Shown one piece after another: positions 33,003 through 42,207 of a stretch of DNA of 64,000 nt. A program made the translations under genes and the position numbers. The notes under the pieces are model-generated. The model was not told the origin of the DNA. It saw nothing but the letters and a program-made list of their open reading frames with translations, and did no database searches. The DNA is taken from contig NZ_CP100470.1 of assembly GCF_030323145.1 (NCBI RefSeq), positions 2,459,001 to 2,523,000 on the forward strand, written 5' to 3'. Source of the stretch: Mesorhizobium sp. C432A (GTDB lineage Bacteria > Pseudomonadota > Alphaproteobacteria > Rhizobiales > Rhizobiaceae). Within the stretch, counting starts at the first letter, position 1. The number at the start of each line of letters is the position of its first letter.

Positions 33003-34457
33003 TTATCCCACGGCATCGAGCAGGGCCGACAGCATGTCGTCGACGGTTTTCATCATGCGCGCCGAGGCCTGATAGGTGTGTTCGAGGTCGAGCAGCAGCG
33101 ACATCTCCTGGTCGACATTGACGCCGGTGTCGTTGGACAGCGCCTCGGCGGTGCGCGATGCCAGCGCTTCCTTGGCGTCGGCGTTGCTCGAGGCCTGCTG
33201 GCGCTGGCCTTCGAACCAGCCAATGGCATTGGCGGCGTAGTCGGACACGCTGGACGTGACGGTGATGCCGGCCGCAGCGTCGAAAGGCATCGGCTTGTCG
33301 AGCTTGTCGCCATAGCCGATCAAGAGCTGCGAATAGGAGGCGTTGCCGGCAGTGTTGGCGATATAGGCCGCACCATTGGCGCCGCCGTCGCGCAGCAGCA
33401 CCGGATTGCCGCCGACGCTCGAGTCCATTGCGGCGTTTACCTTGATCGAGCCGGCAAGGCCGTCGATCAGCGTGCCGGCGGCCGGAATGGCGGGCGCACC
33501 CGACCAGGTGAACAGGCCGGTTCGGTCGGGCTGCGAAGGTGCTGTTTCGGCAAAGGCGGTGATGAGGCCGCGCGCGACTTCGTCGAGCTGGCTCTGCATC
33601 GTCGCCGCGACGCCGTCGCGCAAGGTGATGAGCCCGGCGAGCTTGCCGTCGGCGCTGGTGTTGCCGCCAGCCCCGGCGCTGACCGGCACATTGTCGATGT
33701 AGATGGTGTTGCCTGGTGTGCCGGCCGTGTAGCCCGCCGACGGGGTGAAACTTACCGAGCGCGGAATGGTCTCGAACAGCGTCGTGCCATCCTTGGTGGT
33801 GATGACCATGTCGTTGTCGCCACGCGTGAAGGTCGACACCGGCACATAGTCCGCGATCTTCTTCAGCAAAGCGTCGCGCTGGTCGAGCGCGTCGGATGCG
33901 TCGGTACCCGAACGGGTTGCGGAGATGACCGCCTTGTTGGCGTCCTGGAACTGACTAAGCAGCGAGTTGAGATCGTTAACCGCCGTTGATATCTCGCCAT
34001 CGGCCTGGGTGCGGAAATCCTGGATCGCGTTGGTGCCGTCGTTCAGAGCGCGCGCCACCTGCTGGGCCGCGTCGATGACGCTGGAGCCGAGGTTCTGGTT
34101 GGATGGCGTAGCGGCGTAAAGCTGCAGCGCGTTCTGCAGCTTGCCGATCGCGGTCGAGGCAGAGGAGGCGTTGTCGACGCCGTTGACGGCAACGGCGAGG
34201 CGGTCAATTCCGCTGTAAAGCGTGCTCTGGCCGCTCCATGCCGATTGCGCGCTAAGGTTCTGGCGAAACAGCAGGGCGTTGGTGGCGCGCTGGATCTCGA
34301 CCGAGCGGGCGCCGGGCGCGCTGCTGACGACGACCGCCGTGCGGCGGGCATAGTCGGGGTTGCTGGCGTCGGCAATGTTGCGGGAAAGGACGCTGGTCTG
34401 CTTCGATGTGGTCTGAAGCGACTGTTGGGCTATGGTCAATGCGGAAGTCAGCGACAT
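33003..34457 (-). CDS. flgK: hook-associated protein FlgK
   Basis: 484 residues. The N-terminus MSLTSALTIAQQSLQTTSKQTSVLSRNIADASNPDYARR and C-terminus SNDTGVNVDQEMSLLLDLEHTYQASARMMKTVDDMLSALLDAV are the conserved FlgK D0/D1 helices. The central domain is shorter than in enteric FlgK (about 547 residues). It is the first hook-filament junction protein. A gap of about 175 bp with no gene separates it from flgE. Confidence 0.94.
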   Translation of the reverse strand: MSLTSALTIAQQSLQTTSKQTSVLSRNIADASNPDYARRTAVVVSSAPGARSVEIQRATNALLFRQNLSAQSAWSGQSTLYSGIDRLAVAVNGVDNASSASTAIGKLQNALQLYAATPSNQNLGSSVIDAAQQVARALNDGTNAIQDFRTQADGEISTAVNDLNSLLSQFQDANKAVISATRSGTDASDALDQRDALLKKIADYVPVSTFTRGDNDMVITTKDGTTLFETIPRSVSFTPSAGYTAGTPGNTIYIDNVPVSAGAGGNTSADGKLAGLITLRDGVAATMQSQLDEVARGLITAFAETAPSQPDRTGLFTWSGAPAIPAAGTLIDGLAGSIKVNAAMDSSVGGNPVLLRDGGANGAAYIANTAGNASYSQLLIGYGDKLDKPMPFDAAAGITVTSSVSDYAANAIGWFEGQRQQASSNADAKEALASRTAEALSNDTGVNVDQEMSLLLDLEHTYQASARMMKTVDDMLSALLDAVG

Positions 34458-34633
34458 GCGGGTCTTTCACGAGGCCAGTGGGGAGGGGATGACGTCTCTG
34501 CCCTGTCGGCGGCATCGGCGTTCGGAAACCTGCAATTCCAGACCACCCCGGCCGGTTTGCCGGTGTGGCCTTGAATTCGAAATCCGCGCACCGCGCTGCT
34601 CTGGTTTGGGTTCATTCCCCTGGCGCCCGTCGT

Positions 34634-35887
34634 TTATCTCTTCAGGTTGACAAGGACATCCATGAGGTCGGAACCGGTCTGGAACACTTTCGAGTTAGCG
34701 GTGTAGCTGCGCTGCGCCGCGATCATGTTGGTCAATTCCTCGGCGATATCGACGTTGGAATTTTCCAACGCGCCGGAGATGATGCTGCCGAGCTTGCCTT
34801 CGTTGGCGAAGCCGATGCGCACGGTGCCGGAGTCGGTGGACTGCGCATAGACATTGCCAGGCAGTGCGGTGAGGTTGTCGGCGCTCTGGACGTCGGCCAG
34901 TGGGATCTTGAACAGCGGCTTGGTCGAGCCGTCCTGATACTGGGCGTAAATGACTCCGTCCTCGCCGATCTGGATCTTTTCGATCGTGCTGGGCGCGTTG
35001 CCGTTGACCTTGGCTTCGGAGACCGTGAAGCCGGTGCCGAGCTGAGTCAGCTTGGACAAATCGAGGTCGAGCGACGCACCGCCCGGTACGGGGATGGTAA
35101 TCGAATCGACGGCGCCGGTGAGTTTGCCGGTGGTGGTGTCGAAGGTCAGGTTGGCCGTGGCCAGCGCGCCGCCCGTATAGGGGAAGGATGTGCCCGGCGT
35201 CGCCTGGGACTGGTCGAACACAGAGACCGACCAGGTGCCGGTCCCGGTGTTGGTGAAATAGAGGTCGAGCAGCTTCTTGTTGCCGAGATTGTCGTAGGTG
35301 ACCATCGAGGATTTCGACGTGTATTCCGCCGTCGGGCTGTTGGTGGACGGCAGCGGACCGGCGGGCGGCGTGGCGCCGGCCGGCAGATTGGCGTTGAAGT
35401 TGCCCGCGGTGCTGGGCGTCGCGGTCATTTCCTGGTCGGAGATCTGGACCGGCACCAGCCCTTCGAAACCGTTGGCGGTGGCAGCCGGTGTGCCGTTGGC
35501 GTAGCTGTAGGCCATCAGCTGGTAGCCGGCGGCGTTGACCAGCCTGCCCTGAGCGTCGGGAACGAATGCGCCGGCGCGGGTGAGGAAAGGCGTTCCGCTG
35601 GGGTCCTGGACGACGAAGAAACCGTTGCCGTTGACCGCAAGGTCGGAAACCGAGGTCGTGTACTGCAGCACGCCCTGGGCGCTGATGGCCGAGCGGATGG
35701 TGGTGTTGACGCCGCCGGAATTATAGGCGCCGCCAACCTGCGGCATGATCAGCGTCGAAAACTCGGCCGAGGATCGCTTGTAGCCGGTGGTGTCGGAATT
35801 GGCGATGTTGTCGGCTGTCGCCGAAAGGCGGTTGGCCTGCGCGTTCATGCCGGAAACGCCGGTCCGCATCATTCCGTAAAGGCTCAT
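34634..35887 (-). CDS. flgE: flagellar hook protein FlgE
   Basis: 417 residues. The N-terminal rod motif MSLYGMMRTGVSGMNAQANRLSATADNIANSDTTGYKRSSAEF and the C-terminal LENSNVDIAEELTNMIAAQRSYTANSKVFQTGSDLMDVLVNLKR identify the hook subunit. A central variable domain carries ANGNGFFVVQDPSGTPFLTRAGAF. It is secreted and polymerised under FlgD. A 94-bp gap separates it from ftcR upstream, enough for its own promoter. Confidence 0.95.
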   Translation of the reverse strand: MSLYGMMRTGVSGMNAQANRLSATADNIANSDTTGYKRSSAEFSTLIMPQVGGAYNSGGVNTTIRSAISAQGVLQYTTSVSDLAVNGNGFFVVQDPSGTPFLTRAGAFVPDAQGRLVNAAGYQLMAYSYANGTPAATANGFEGLVPVQISDQEMTATPSTAGNFNANLPAGATPPAGPLPSTNSPTAEYTSKSSMVTYDNLGNKKLLDLYFTNTGTGTWSVSVFDQSQATPGTSFPYTGGALATANLTFDTTTGKLTGAVDSITIPVPGGASLDLDLSKLTQLGTGFTVSEAKVNGNAPSTIEKIQIGEDGVIYAQYQDGSTKPLFKIPLADVQSADNLTALPGNVYAQSTDSGTVRIGFANEGKLGSIISGALENSNVDIAEELTNMIAAQRSYTANSKVFQTGSDLMDVLVNLKR

Positions 35888-35981
35888 CGAAACGTCTCCT
35901 CAATGCCCAACATCGTTGGGCCCATGCCTGTGGTCGCGAGGATATAATTTTTGTCTTGCGCGAGGCTGGCGCAGACCGCCA

Positions 35982-36650
35982 TCAGAACACCAGCCGGTAG
36001 CCAAGGAAGCGCTTGGAATCTATCGGGTCCTGGCCGAGCTTTTCGCGCAGCTTCTTGCGCAATTTGGAGATGTGGCTCTCGACCACGTTCTCCTCGACCT
36101 CTTCGTCGAAGATGCCGTAGATGGCGTTGAAGACCTGGGTCTTGGTGACCCGGCGTCCGCGGTTGCTCGCCAGATATTCGAGGATGCGGCGTTCGCGACG
36201 CGGCAGAGGCAGCGGCTGGCCATCGATCTCGGGATCGCGGCCATCCATGAAGATGCGCATGGCGCCGATCTCGGTGTAGCTGACGTCCTCATGGGCGCGG
36301 CGGCGGATGGCGGTGATGCGGGCCAGGATCTCCCGAATATGGACCGGCTTGCGGATGACGTCGTCGACACCGCTCTCGAACAGCCGCAGCGTATTTTCAA
36401 GCGAGTGCTGTTCGCTGAGCGCGATAACCGGAGCGCCGGTGCGGTCGCGGATCTGGCGTGGCGAGATGGCGCCTTCGCGGCAGTCGCCGATGAGGAAGGC
36501 TCGGACCGATCGCAAATCCGTGTCGGCGGCCGATGTCACCCACTCGCCGAATTCACCGGATGCGAAGCCTGCACAGGCGACGCCCTCACGATCGAAAAGT
36601 GAATTATAGCCTTCAGTTACGAGCTCACGCTCGTCAACGATTACAATCAT
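35982..36650 (-). CDS. ftcR: OmpR-type flagellar transcription factor FtcR/Rem
   Basis: 222 residues: an atypical receiver domain (1-115, [23 protein letters not shown], with GDC near residue 56 and RKPVH) and a C-terminal winged helix ([51 protein letters not shown] ... [12 protein letters not shown]). Length and sequence match Brucella FtcR and S. meliloti Rem, which activate late flagellar genes downstream of VisNR. The receiver may not be phosphorylated by a classical kinase. A perfect 10-bp inverted repeat lies about 105 bp upstream. Confidence 0.92.
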   Translation of the reverse strand: MIVIVDERELVTEGYNSLFDREGVACAGFASGEFGEWVTSAADTDLRSVRAFLIGDCREGAISPRQIRDRTGAPVIALSEQHSLENTLRLFESGVDDVIRKPVHIREILARITAIRRRAHEDVSYTEIGAMRIFMDGRDPEIDGQPLPLPRRERRILEYLASNRGRRVTKTQVFNAIYGIFDEEVEENVVESHISKLRKKLREKLGQDPIDSKRFLGYRLVF

Positions 36651-36751
36651 CGGCCCCGCCTCCGAATCAGATCATCTGCCCCGTGGGAAGAGCCGTAACC
36701 GGTGCCGGGAATCCTGAACAACCATCATTTCTTGTAGCTATTTTCTTGGGA

Positions 36752-36774
36752 GTTATTTCGAGTTTCGAAATAAC
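36752..36774. promoter_or_regulatory. 10-bp inverted repeat upstream of ftcR
   Basis: GTTATTTCGA (36752-36761), a 3-bp spacer, TCGAAATAAC (36765-36774), in the 220-bp intergenic region between the transglycosylase gene and ftcR. AT-rich in a GC-rich context. It is a plausible binding site for a flagellar regulator such as VisNR or FtcR itself. Nothing else stands out in this gap. Confidence 0.5.
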
Positions 36775-36870
36775 CGCAATCAGGAGGTTGTATCGTTGGT
36801 TGCCGAACGGGTGACGTAGCACGTCACCCGCCGGGCGTGGATTTGCAGCCGTTCGCAAGAGCTGATTCAC

Positions 36871-37464
36871 CTAAGGATTGCAAAAGTTGCGGGCATTCGG
36901 GGTCCATTTGCCGAAGCCGGTGGCGACCATATTGGCGATGACGCGGCAGACATAGAATTTCTGCGCGGGATCATTGTCGGGGCCGGCGTGGTAGCGGGCG
37001 ACGGCCATCGACCAGCTGACATGATGCGCATGCAGGCTGGCCAGGAAGCGTGCGGCATAGTCGACATTCTGGCGCGGGTCGAGCATGTCGTCGACGCTGC
37101 GGAAATGCGCGGCGTGATAGTGATGGTTGATCTGCATGCAGCCGAGATCGATGAGTGTCTTGCCCTCGCGCCGGGCTGCTTCGAAGGTGGCCAGGGCCTC
37201 GGTTCGGTTCCTTGGAAATACCGCTTTCCCCTCTATATTCAACGCGTTAGGTTGCAAGCTACCCTTCTTGCCGGTCTCGGCCAGCCCGACCGCATAGAGG
37301 ATGCCGGCGGGCACGCCATAGCGGTCGGCGGCACGCAAAATCTCGGGCTCGCAAGGGTTGGTGGCGGCGGTGGCCGGCTTGGTGGCGAGGCTAGATAAAC
37401 ATATCGTCGCCAGCGCGCTCGCGAGCAGGCGCGCCAGCGCGGCCGAATTCCTGGGCATCGTCAT
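36871..37464 (-). CDS. lytic transglycosylase (SLT-like), flagellar cluster
   Basis: 197 residues with a signal peptide (MTMPRNSAALARLLASALATICLSS). The lysozyme-like domain shows ILRAADRYGVPAGILYAVGLAETGKKG with the catalytic Glu in LAETG, LIDLGCMQINHHYHAAHF, and NVDYAARFLASLHAHHVSWSMAVARYHAG. It probably opens peptidoglycan for the rod, replacing the muramidase domain missing from FlgJ. Its first 74 bp overlap the 3' end of fliK in another frame. GGAAG precedes the start. Confidence 0.88.
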   Translation of the reverse strand: MTMPRNSAALARLLASALATICLSSLATKPATAATNPCEPEILRAADRYGVPAGILYAVGLAETGKKGSLQPNALNIEGKAVFPRNRTEALATFEAARREGKTLIDLGCMQINHHYHAAHFRSVDDMLDPRQNVDYAARFLASLHAHHVSWSMAVARYHAGPDNDPAQKFYVCRVIANMVATGFGKWTPNARNFCNP

Positions 37465-38776
37465 TGCGGTTTCTTCCCGACTGCTGGCCGTCCGAACCCG
37501 TATTGTTGCCGCTCGAGTTTCCGGGCTGAAAAGCGGACTGGTCGCGGCCTTGCGGCATTGGATGCGAGTTCGCTGCATCGCTGCGGGCCGCTGCGTGGAT
37601 CACTATCGAGGGTTGCAGGATGGTGACCTTGTCGACATCGAAGCCGAGCCCGCGCAACGACTTCACGATGGCGTCGCTATCGGTGGCGAGACGGCGGTAA
37701 GCCTCATGGGTTTCGGGCTTCAATTCTATCGAAAGTTGTTCTCCGGAAAGCCTGAGACTGGCGGTGACCATGCCGAGCTCTGCCGGGTGAAGCTCGATCT
37801 TCAATATATGTGTCGGAACGGCAACAGAACCGGCCGTCTGGGCGCTCGTCGACGGCGTCGAAACCGCTTGCCGCAGTCCGTTGTCCGAAGCCAGCACGTC
37901 GATAAGCGCCGAAGTCGTCTGGTTCATCGGGTTTTGCGCCGGGGCCGGGAAGCTCTGTTCGGCAACAATGTCGACGCGCGCAGCGAATGGCGGCTGTTTT
38001 CCCTGTGTGGCCGATGCCGCGGAATGGGCTCCATCGACGGACTTCGCCGACGGCGCGGACCGTTTTGCCTCGGGTGCCGAAACGTCGCTTGCCGTCTGGT
38101 CCGCCGGTAGAGGAGGCGTCGGACCATCCTGGTGCGGCAGTTTGCCGGACTGGAGCCCGATCGCGGGCAGCTTTTGCCCCTGATCCTGTGCGGAAACGCT
38201 GGTACCGGGCTTGGCCCGTTCCGATCGCGTCGTCGTGTCGAGTCTGTTGTCAATGCCGGACGCTGCGCGGTGTCTCTTCAGAGGCGACGTCTGTGCAGAA
38301 ATGGCCTCGCCAGCGGGCGCCGGTTGCCCAGTCTGTCCATTCGTCGCGATGCCGTTCCCGCTTGTCCGGACCGTTGAGAAATGCCTGATATCGTGCAGCG
38401 CCAGCACCAGTGGCAAATGATCCTGCAGCGATCCTGCATCCGCGTCTCGTCCGGCCACCTCAGCGTCCTTGGATGGTTTGTCCGGGCCACTATCGGCATG
38501 TTCTTTTGCGGCCTTGCCGGCAGCGGATTTCGTCCCCGTTTTGCCAGACTGGGTGTGTGGGATTTCGCTTTTGCCGGGACCGGCAGGGCTGCGTTTGGCC
38601 CAACGCAGCTCGTGCGACGCGGCCTCAATTGCTCCCTGGCCTATCGGTGTCGGCGCATCGTCGTCGCCGCGCACCATGTCGCCGAAGCTTTTGTCGCCGC
38701 CCTTGGCGTTTGAGGCCGACTGCTTCGATCCGGCGTGCGCGGGAGCCGGCAGGGCCTGGCCAACATTGGTGGTCAT
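37391..38776 (-). CDS. fliK: flagellar hook-length control protein FliK (MotD)
   Basis: 461 residues. Residues 1-300 are low-complexity, Ser/Ala/Lys-rich and disordered. The C-terminal Flg_hook domain (about 315-400) reads LKIELHPAELGMVTASLRLSGEQLSIELKPETHEAYRRLATDSDAIVKSLRGLGFDVDKVTI. FliK measures hook length and switches export specificity through FlhB. The S. meliloti homologue was first named MotD. It overlaps motC by 4 nt and the downstream transglycosylase gene by 74 nt. Confidence 0.92.
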   Translation of the reverse strand: MTTNVGQALPAPAHAGSKQSASNAKGGDKSFGDMVRGDDDAPTPIGQGAIEAASHELRWAKRSPAGPGKSEIPHTQSGKTGTKSAAGKAAKEHADSGPDKPSKDAEVAGRDADAGSLQDHLPLVLALHDIRHFSTVRTSGNGIATNGQTGQPAPAGEAISAQTSPLKRHRAASGIDNRLDTTTRSERAKPGTSVSAQDQGQKLPAIGLQSGKLPHQDGPTPPLPADQTASDVSAPEAKRSAPSAKSVDGAHSAASATQGKQPPFAARVDIVAEQSFPAPAQNPMNQTTSALIDVLASDNGLRQAVSTPSTSAQTAGSVAVPTHILKIELHPAELGMVTASLRLSGEQLSIELKPETHEAYRRLATDSDAIVKSLRGLGFDVDKVTILQPSIVIHAAARSDAANSHPMPQGRDQSAFQPGNSSGNNTGSDGQQSGRNRNDDAQEFGRAGAPARERAGDDMFI

Positions 38777-40203
38777 TTCGGGGCTGCTCCAAGCATCTGG
38801 TCGATCAAATCGAGCTGGCGACGCGTCCTCGCCATGGCGGCGTCGGTGGGATCGGTAGGCTCTACTGCGGCGGGGGCCGGCACCGATGCCGGCACGACCG
38901 GAGCCGCATCGCTGGCCGGGGCGACTGCAGGCGTTTCCGCCGCCTTTGCCTCTGGCGTGCTTGGTGCCTGCGCGGCCGGTTCACTTGCCGCCTTCAGTCG
39001 GTCGGTTGCGGGCTGTTCACTCGACGTTGTGGCGGCTGGCTGTTCCGGCATCGCGCCTTCGACCGGCGGCAGCTCTGGCTCGTCGGGTCTTTCCACGGCC
39101 GCGGTCTTGACCGGCTCCTGCCTGGCCGCGGCAGGTGCGGGCTTTTCGGCAGGCAGCGGCGCCGGCGGGGCGATGACTTCACCCGCCACGGCCTGCGCGG
39201 CATCGAGCAGGTCGCGGTCGCTTTGCGAAAGCTGGTTGCGATCGATCTTGTCCAGCTTGGCGCGGACCTCGCCGATGGTGCCGGACGTTACCGTGGACAG
39301 GCTGGAATAGAGCTGGGCGCGCGGATCGTCCTGATTGTGGATGCCGTCGCGGCCCCGTTCAGCCCTGGCCGAGGCAAAGGCGGAGAGATCGGCAAAGCCG
39401 TCGATCGCGGCGCGGCGGGCGATGCGCAGATAGATCACCTTCTCGCGTTCTGGATCCATCATTGCGGTGATGTCGGCGAGCTTGTCCTGGCTGATCGCCA
39501 TGTGCAGCGTGATGACGCCGGAGACGAAGGCGTCGGCGAACTGGCTGGCATAGGGCGAATAGAGGTAGTCTTCGACGTATTGGGTTGAGGCAAGCGCGAA
39601 ACGCGCACCGTCGCCTTGCGCGGCGGCGATGCCGACCGAGCGGCGCAGTGCTGCTTCCTCGACCAGCGTGCCGGGGCTGAGCAGGCGAGCATCGTCGAGC
39701 AGCGCAAGCGCGCTGACCGGTTGCTCGGTGGCGAGAAGCGAGCCCTTGACCAGCGCCAGAAAGGCACCGACATCGGGGGGCAGGGTCATCGGATCGATCG
39801 GCTTCAGCGCCTCGATCGCAGCCGCCTGCCGGCCGTTCAGATAATCGACAATGCCCTTGGCGATGGTCAGGCTTTGCGGGTCGGTCTTGGCGCGCGACAC
39901 CGCCGCCTCGACGGTGACGGGGTTGCCGCCACTCATGCCATAGACCAGCAAGGCGCGAAAATTCTTCGGGTCGCTGAAATCATCTGCGTCCGCCGCGCGC
40001 AGCCTTGTGTCGGCCATTTCGAGCAGCTTGGCCTGCATCGGCAGCGCGGCGTGATCGCCGGCGGCGATGCGGTCCTGCACAAGCTGCAGCGAGCGCACCA
40101 GCTGATAGGGCTGCAAGCCGTCCTCGGCGAAGGCCGATGGCGGATGGACAGCGCTCAGCAGCAGCAGCCCGACGGCGCGGCCGATGATGGCGGCGCGCCT
40201 CAT
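38773..40203 (-). CDS. motC: periplasmic motility protein MotC
   Basis: 476 residues with a signal peptide (MRRAAIIGRAVGLLLLSAV...AFAED). The alpha-helical body LQPYQLVRSLQLVQDRIAAGDHAALPMQAKLLEM and repeated helical hairpins match rhizobial MotC, a periplasmic protein that in S. meliloti binds the periplasmic part of MotB and tunes motor speed. A long Pro/Ala/Glu-rich linker (about 345-445) precedes a final helix DAAMARTRRQLDLIDQMLG. It overlaps motB by 4 nt, so the two are coupled. Confidence 0.9.
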   Translation of the reverse strand: MRRAAIIGRAVGLLLLSAVHPPSAFAEDGLQPYQLVRSLQLVQDRIAAGDHAALPMQAKLLEMADTRLRAADADDFSDPKNFRALLVYGMSGGNPVTVEAAVSRAKTDPQSLTIAKGIVDYLNGRQAAAIEALKPIDPMTLPPDVGAFLALVKGSLLATEQPVSALALLDDARLLSPGTLVEEAALRRSVGIAAAQGDGARFALASTQYVEDYLYSPYASQFADAFVSGVITLHMAISQDKLADITAMMDPEREKVIYLRIARRAAIDGFADLSAFASARAERGRDGIHNQDDPRAQLYSSLSTVTSGTIGEVRAKLDKIDRNQLSQSDRDLLDAAQAVAGEVIAPPAPLPAEKPAPAAARQEPVKTAAVERPDEPELPPVEGAMPEQPAATTSSEQPATDRLKAASEPAAQAPSTPEAKAAETPAVAPASDAAPVVPASVPAPAAVEPTDPTDAAMARTRRQLDLIDQMLGAAPK

Positions 40204-41546
40204 CCGTCGGTCGCCATCAGGATTTCGATGCGGCGGTTCGCGGCCGCCATCGGGTCGGCTGCAATTTTCGGCTCGCGATCGGCGAAGCCGGCGACCTCGG
40301 TGATGCGGCGCTCGTCGACGCCGCCGCGCACCAGCATGTAATAGGCGGAATGGGCGCGCGCCGTGGACAGCCGCCAATTGTCGTAAGTGTCGCTGCGGAA
40401 CGGCCGCGCGTCGGTGTGGCCGTTGATGCTGATCGTGCCTTTCTGCTCGTTGACGATGCGGCCGATCTTTTCCATCGCCAGCACCAGTTCACGCCTAGGC
40501 ACCGCCGATCCGATCTCGAACATGCCGAAATCGAACTGGTCCGTGATCGAAATGACGACACCCTTGTCGGTGGCTTCGACGGAGACGCCATTATGCAATT
40601 TGTCGCCTGGCTTGAAGGCCTCGGCCAGTTCCTGCTTGACCTGCGCCGCGGCTCTAACAGTGGCGGCCGTCGGCGCTTTTTCCGCGGCTTCGGGTTTGGG
40701 TGCGGGTTGTGCTTCGGCGGCTTCGGCCTTTGCAATTTCGGCCTTCGCTGCTTCAGCCTTGGCCTCTGCTTTGGCTTCAGCCTTGGTCAGCGGCTTATCG
40801 GAAACGGATTTCGCCAGCGGCTCGAGCGGCGCCGCGGCCACTGGCGGCGCGGCCGGCACGGCCTTCACCTCCGCCACTTGCGTCTGTGCCGCCTTGTCAC
40901 CCGGCTTCAGGGGATCGCCTTCGATCTTGGTGCGTTCGGCGGTGGCTTCGGCGCCTGGTGCAGCCACCTGCTGCGACCAGAAATCCGGCGCGAACGGGTC
41001 GCGGTAGGATTGGCCGCCGGATGCGCCGGTAGCCGGGCCGGACGCCTGCGCGCCGCCATCGCCCTTCTCGCTGACATTTTGCATGACGCCGGTGTCGGTG
41101 GCGATTTCCGACAGCACCGCATAGGGATCGGCAAACAGATGCTCGTCGGAAAGATCCGTCTTTGGCGCCGATTCCTTCGATTGCTTCTTGTCGGAAGTAC
41201 CGGCGCCGCCGACGCCGTCCTGTCCGGCCTTGCTGGTCTTGTCCCGCGGGTCGTCCGCCGTCAGCCCGACCTTGCTCGGGCCATCGCCGAGGTCTTCGAG
41301 GCCCTTGCGGCTGGCGTTGCGATCGACCAGCTTGACCGGATTGAAGTAGCTGGCGACGGCTGCCTTGGTCTGCTCGTTGGCGGCGTTGATCAGCCACATG
41401 ACGAGGAAGAAGCACATCATGGCAGTCATGAAATCGGCAAAGGCGATCTTCCAGACGCCGCCATGGTGGGCGTCGTCGTGGTCGTCGTGGTTGCGCCGCA
41501 CGATGATGATCTCATGCCTGGCGTCTGCGGCCTCGACAACGCTCAT
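40200..41546 (-). CDS. motB: stator protein MotB
   Basis: 448 residues. One N-terminal TM helix follows KIAFADFMTAMMCFFLVMWLINA, with the proton-carrying Asp at about residue 38. A very long periplasmic linker, Ala/Lys/Glu-rich around 265-300, leads to the OmpA-like peptidoglycan-binding domain with ISINGHTDARPF. Enteric MotB has about 308 residues; the extra length is typical of rhizobial MotB, which interacts with MotC. MotA is encoded 16 kb away on the opposite strand. Confidence 0.94.
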   Translation of the reverse strand: MSVVEAADARHEIIIVRRNHDDHDDAHHGGVWKIAFADFMTAMMCFFLVMWLINAANEQTKAAVASYFNPVKLVDRNASRKGLEDLGDGPSKVGLTADDPRDKTSKAGQDGVGGAGTSDKKQSKESAPKTDLSDEHLFADPYAVLSEIATDTGVMQNVSEKGDGGAQASGPATGASGGQSYRDPFAPDFWSQQVAAPGAEATAERTKIEGDPLKPGDKAAQTQVAEVKAVPAAPPVAAAPLEPLAKSVSDKPLTKAEAKAEAKAEAAKAEIAKAEAAEAQPAPKPEAAEKAPTAATVRAAAQVKQELAEAFKPGDKLHNGVSVEATDKGVVISITDQFDFGMFEIGSAVPRRELVLAMEKIGRIVNEQKGTISINGHTDARPFRSDTYDNWRLSTARAHSAYYMLVRGGVDERRITEVAGFADREPKIAADPMAAANRRIEILMATDG

Positions 41547-41577
41547 GACGTCCACTCGTTCGTAAGAGGGCCCTCGC

Positions 41578-42204
41578 TCATGACAGGGCCTCCGACAAGG
41601 CGGCCGACCATTCGGCAATGCGGGTTTCGAACACCGCCTCGTCAATGGCGACGGTAAGGTCGAAGCCGGGCGCCTCGACGAAATCGAGATTGGCCGCGCG
41701 TGGGCCGAGCGAAGCCTTCAGCGTCTCGAACAATGACAGCGGTCCGCGCACGGCGATGCGCACCGCCTCGCTGTCGCCGACGGCTTCGCGGATCGTGCCG
41801 GCAAGGGTTTCCAGCGAACGCTTCTGCAGATCGTCGCTGACAAGGCCGCCAATGATGCGCGCAATGGTGGCGCCGACGAGGTCGCTGACCTTGGCCTCCA
41901 TGATCTCGATACGGGCAGTGACGACCGCGCCGAGATCGCCGCCGAAACTTTCTAGAAAGGCCTTTGCTTCATCGGCGTTGGCCTGTCTCTGCGCCTCGAG
42001 CGCTGCCTGGTGGGCGATGGCAAGGCGGGCTTCAAGGGCGGCTTCGGCATCGATGACCGCTTCGGCGATCAGCGCGCCGATGTCGGCCTGCGGCGCCGAC
42101 GTCTCCGGCCTTGGCTCGGCCATGGCGGCGAGCGAGGGCTGGCCGGCACGCTGGCTGCGTGCGCCGAAATCCGGCAAAAGGTCGAAAAGCGCTGCCGAGG
42201 CCAT
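41578..42204 (-). CDS. fliH: flagellar export regulator FliH-like
   Basis: 208 residues. An N-terminal acidic segment is followed by a long Ala/Glu/Gln-rich helix (LIAEAVIDAEAALEARLAIAHQAALEAQRQANADEAKAF) and a C-terminal V-ATPase-E-like domain (LASLGPRAANLDFVEAPGFDLTVAIDEAVFETRIAEWSAALSEAL). FliH dimers hold FliI and FliJ at the export gate. The position right after fliF and before motB matches rhizobial clusters. FliH sequences are poorly conserved, so the name rests partly on context. Confidence 0.8.
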   Translation of the reverse strand: MASAALFDLLPDFGARSQRAGQPSLAAMAEPRPETSAPQADIGALIAEAVIDAEAALEARLAIAHQAALEAQRQANADEAKAFLESFGGDLGAVVTARIEIMEAKVSDLVGATIARIIGGLVSDDLQKRSLETLAGTIREAVGDSEAVRIAVRGPLSLFETLKASLGPRAANLDFVEAPGFDLTVAIDEAVFETRIAEWSAALSEALS

Positions 42205-42207
42205 GGT

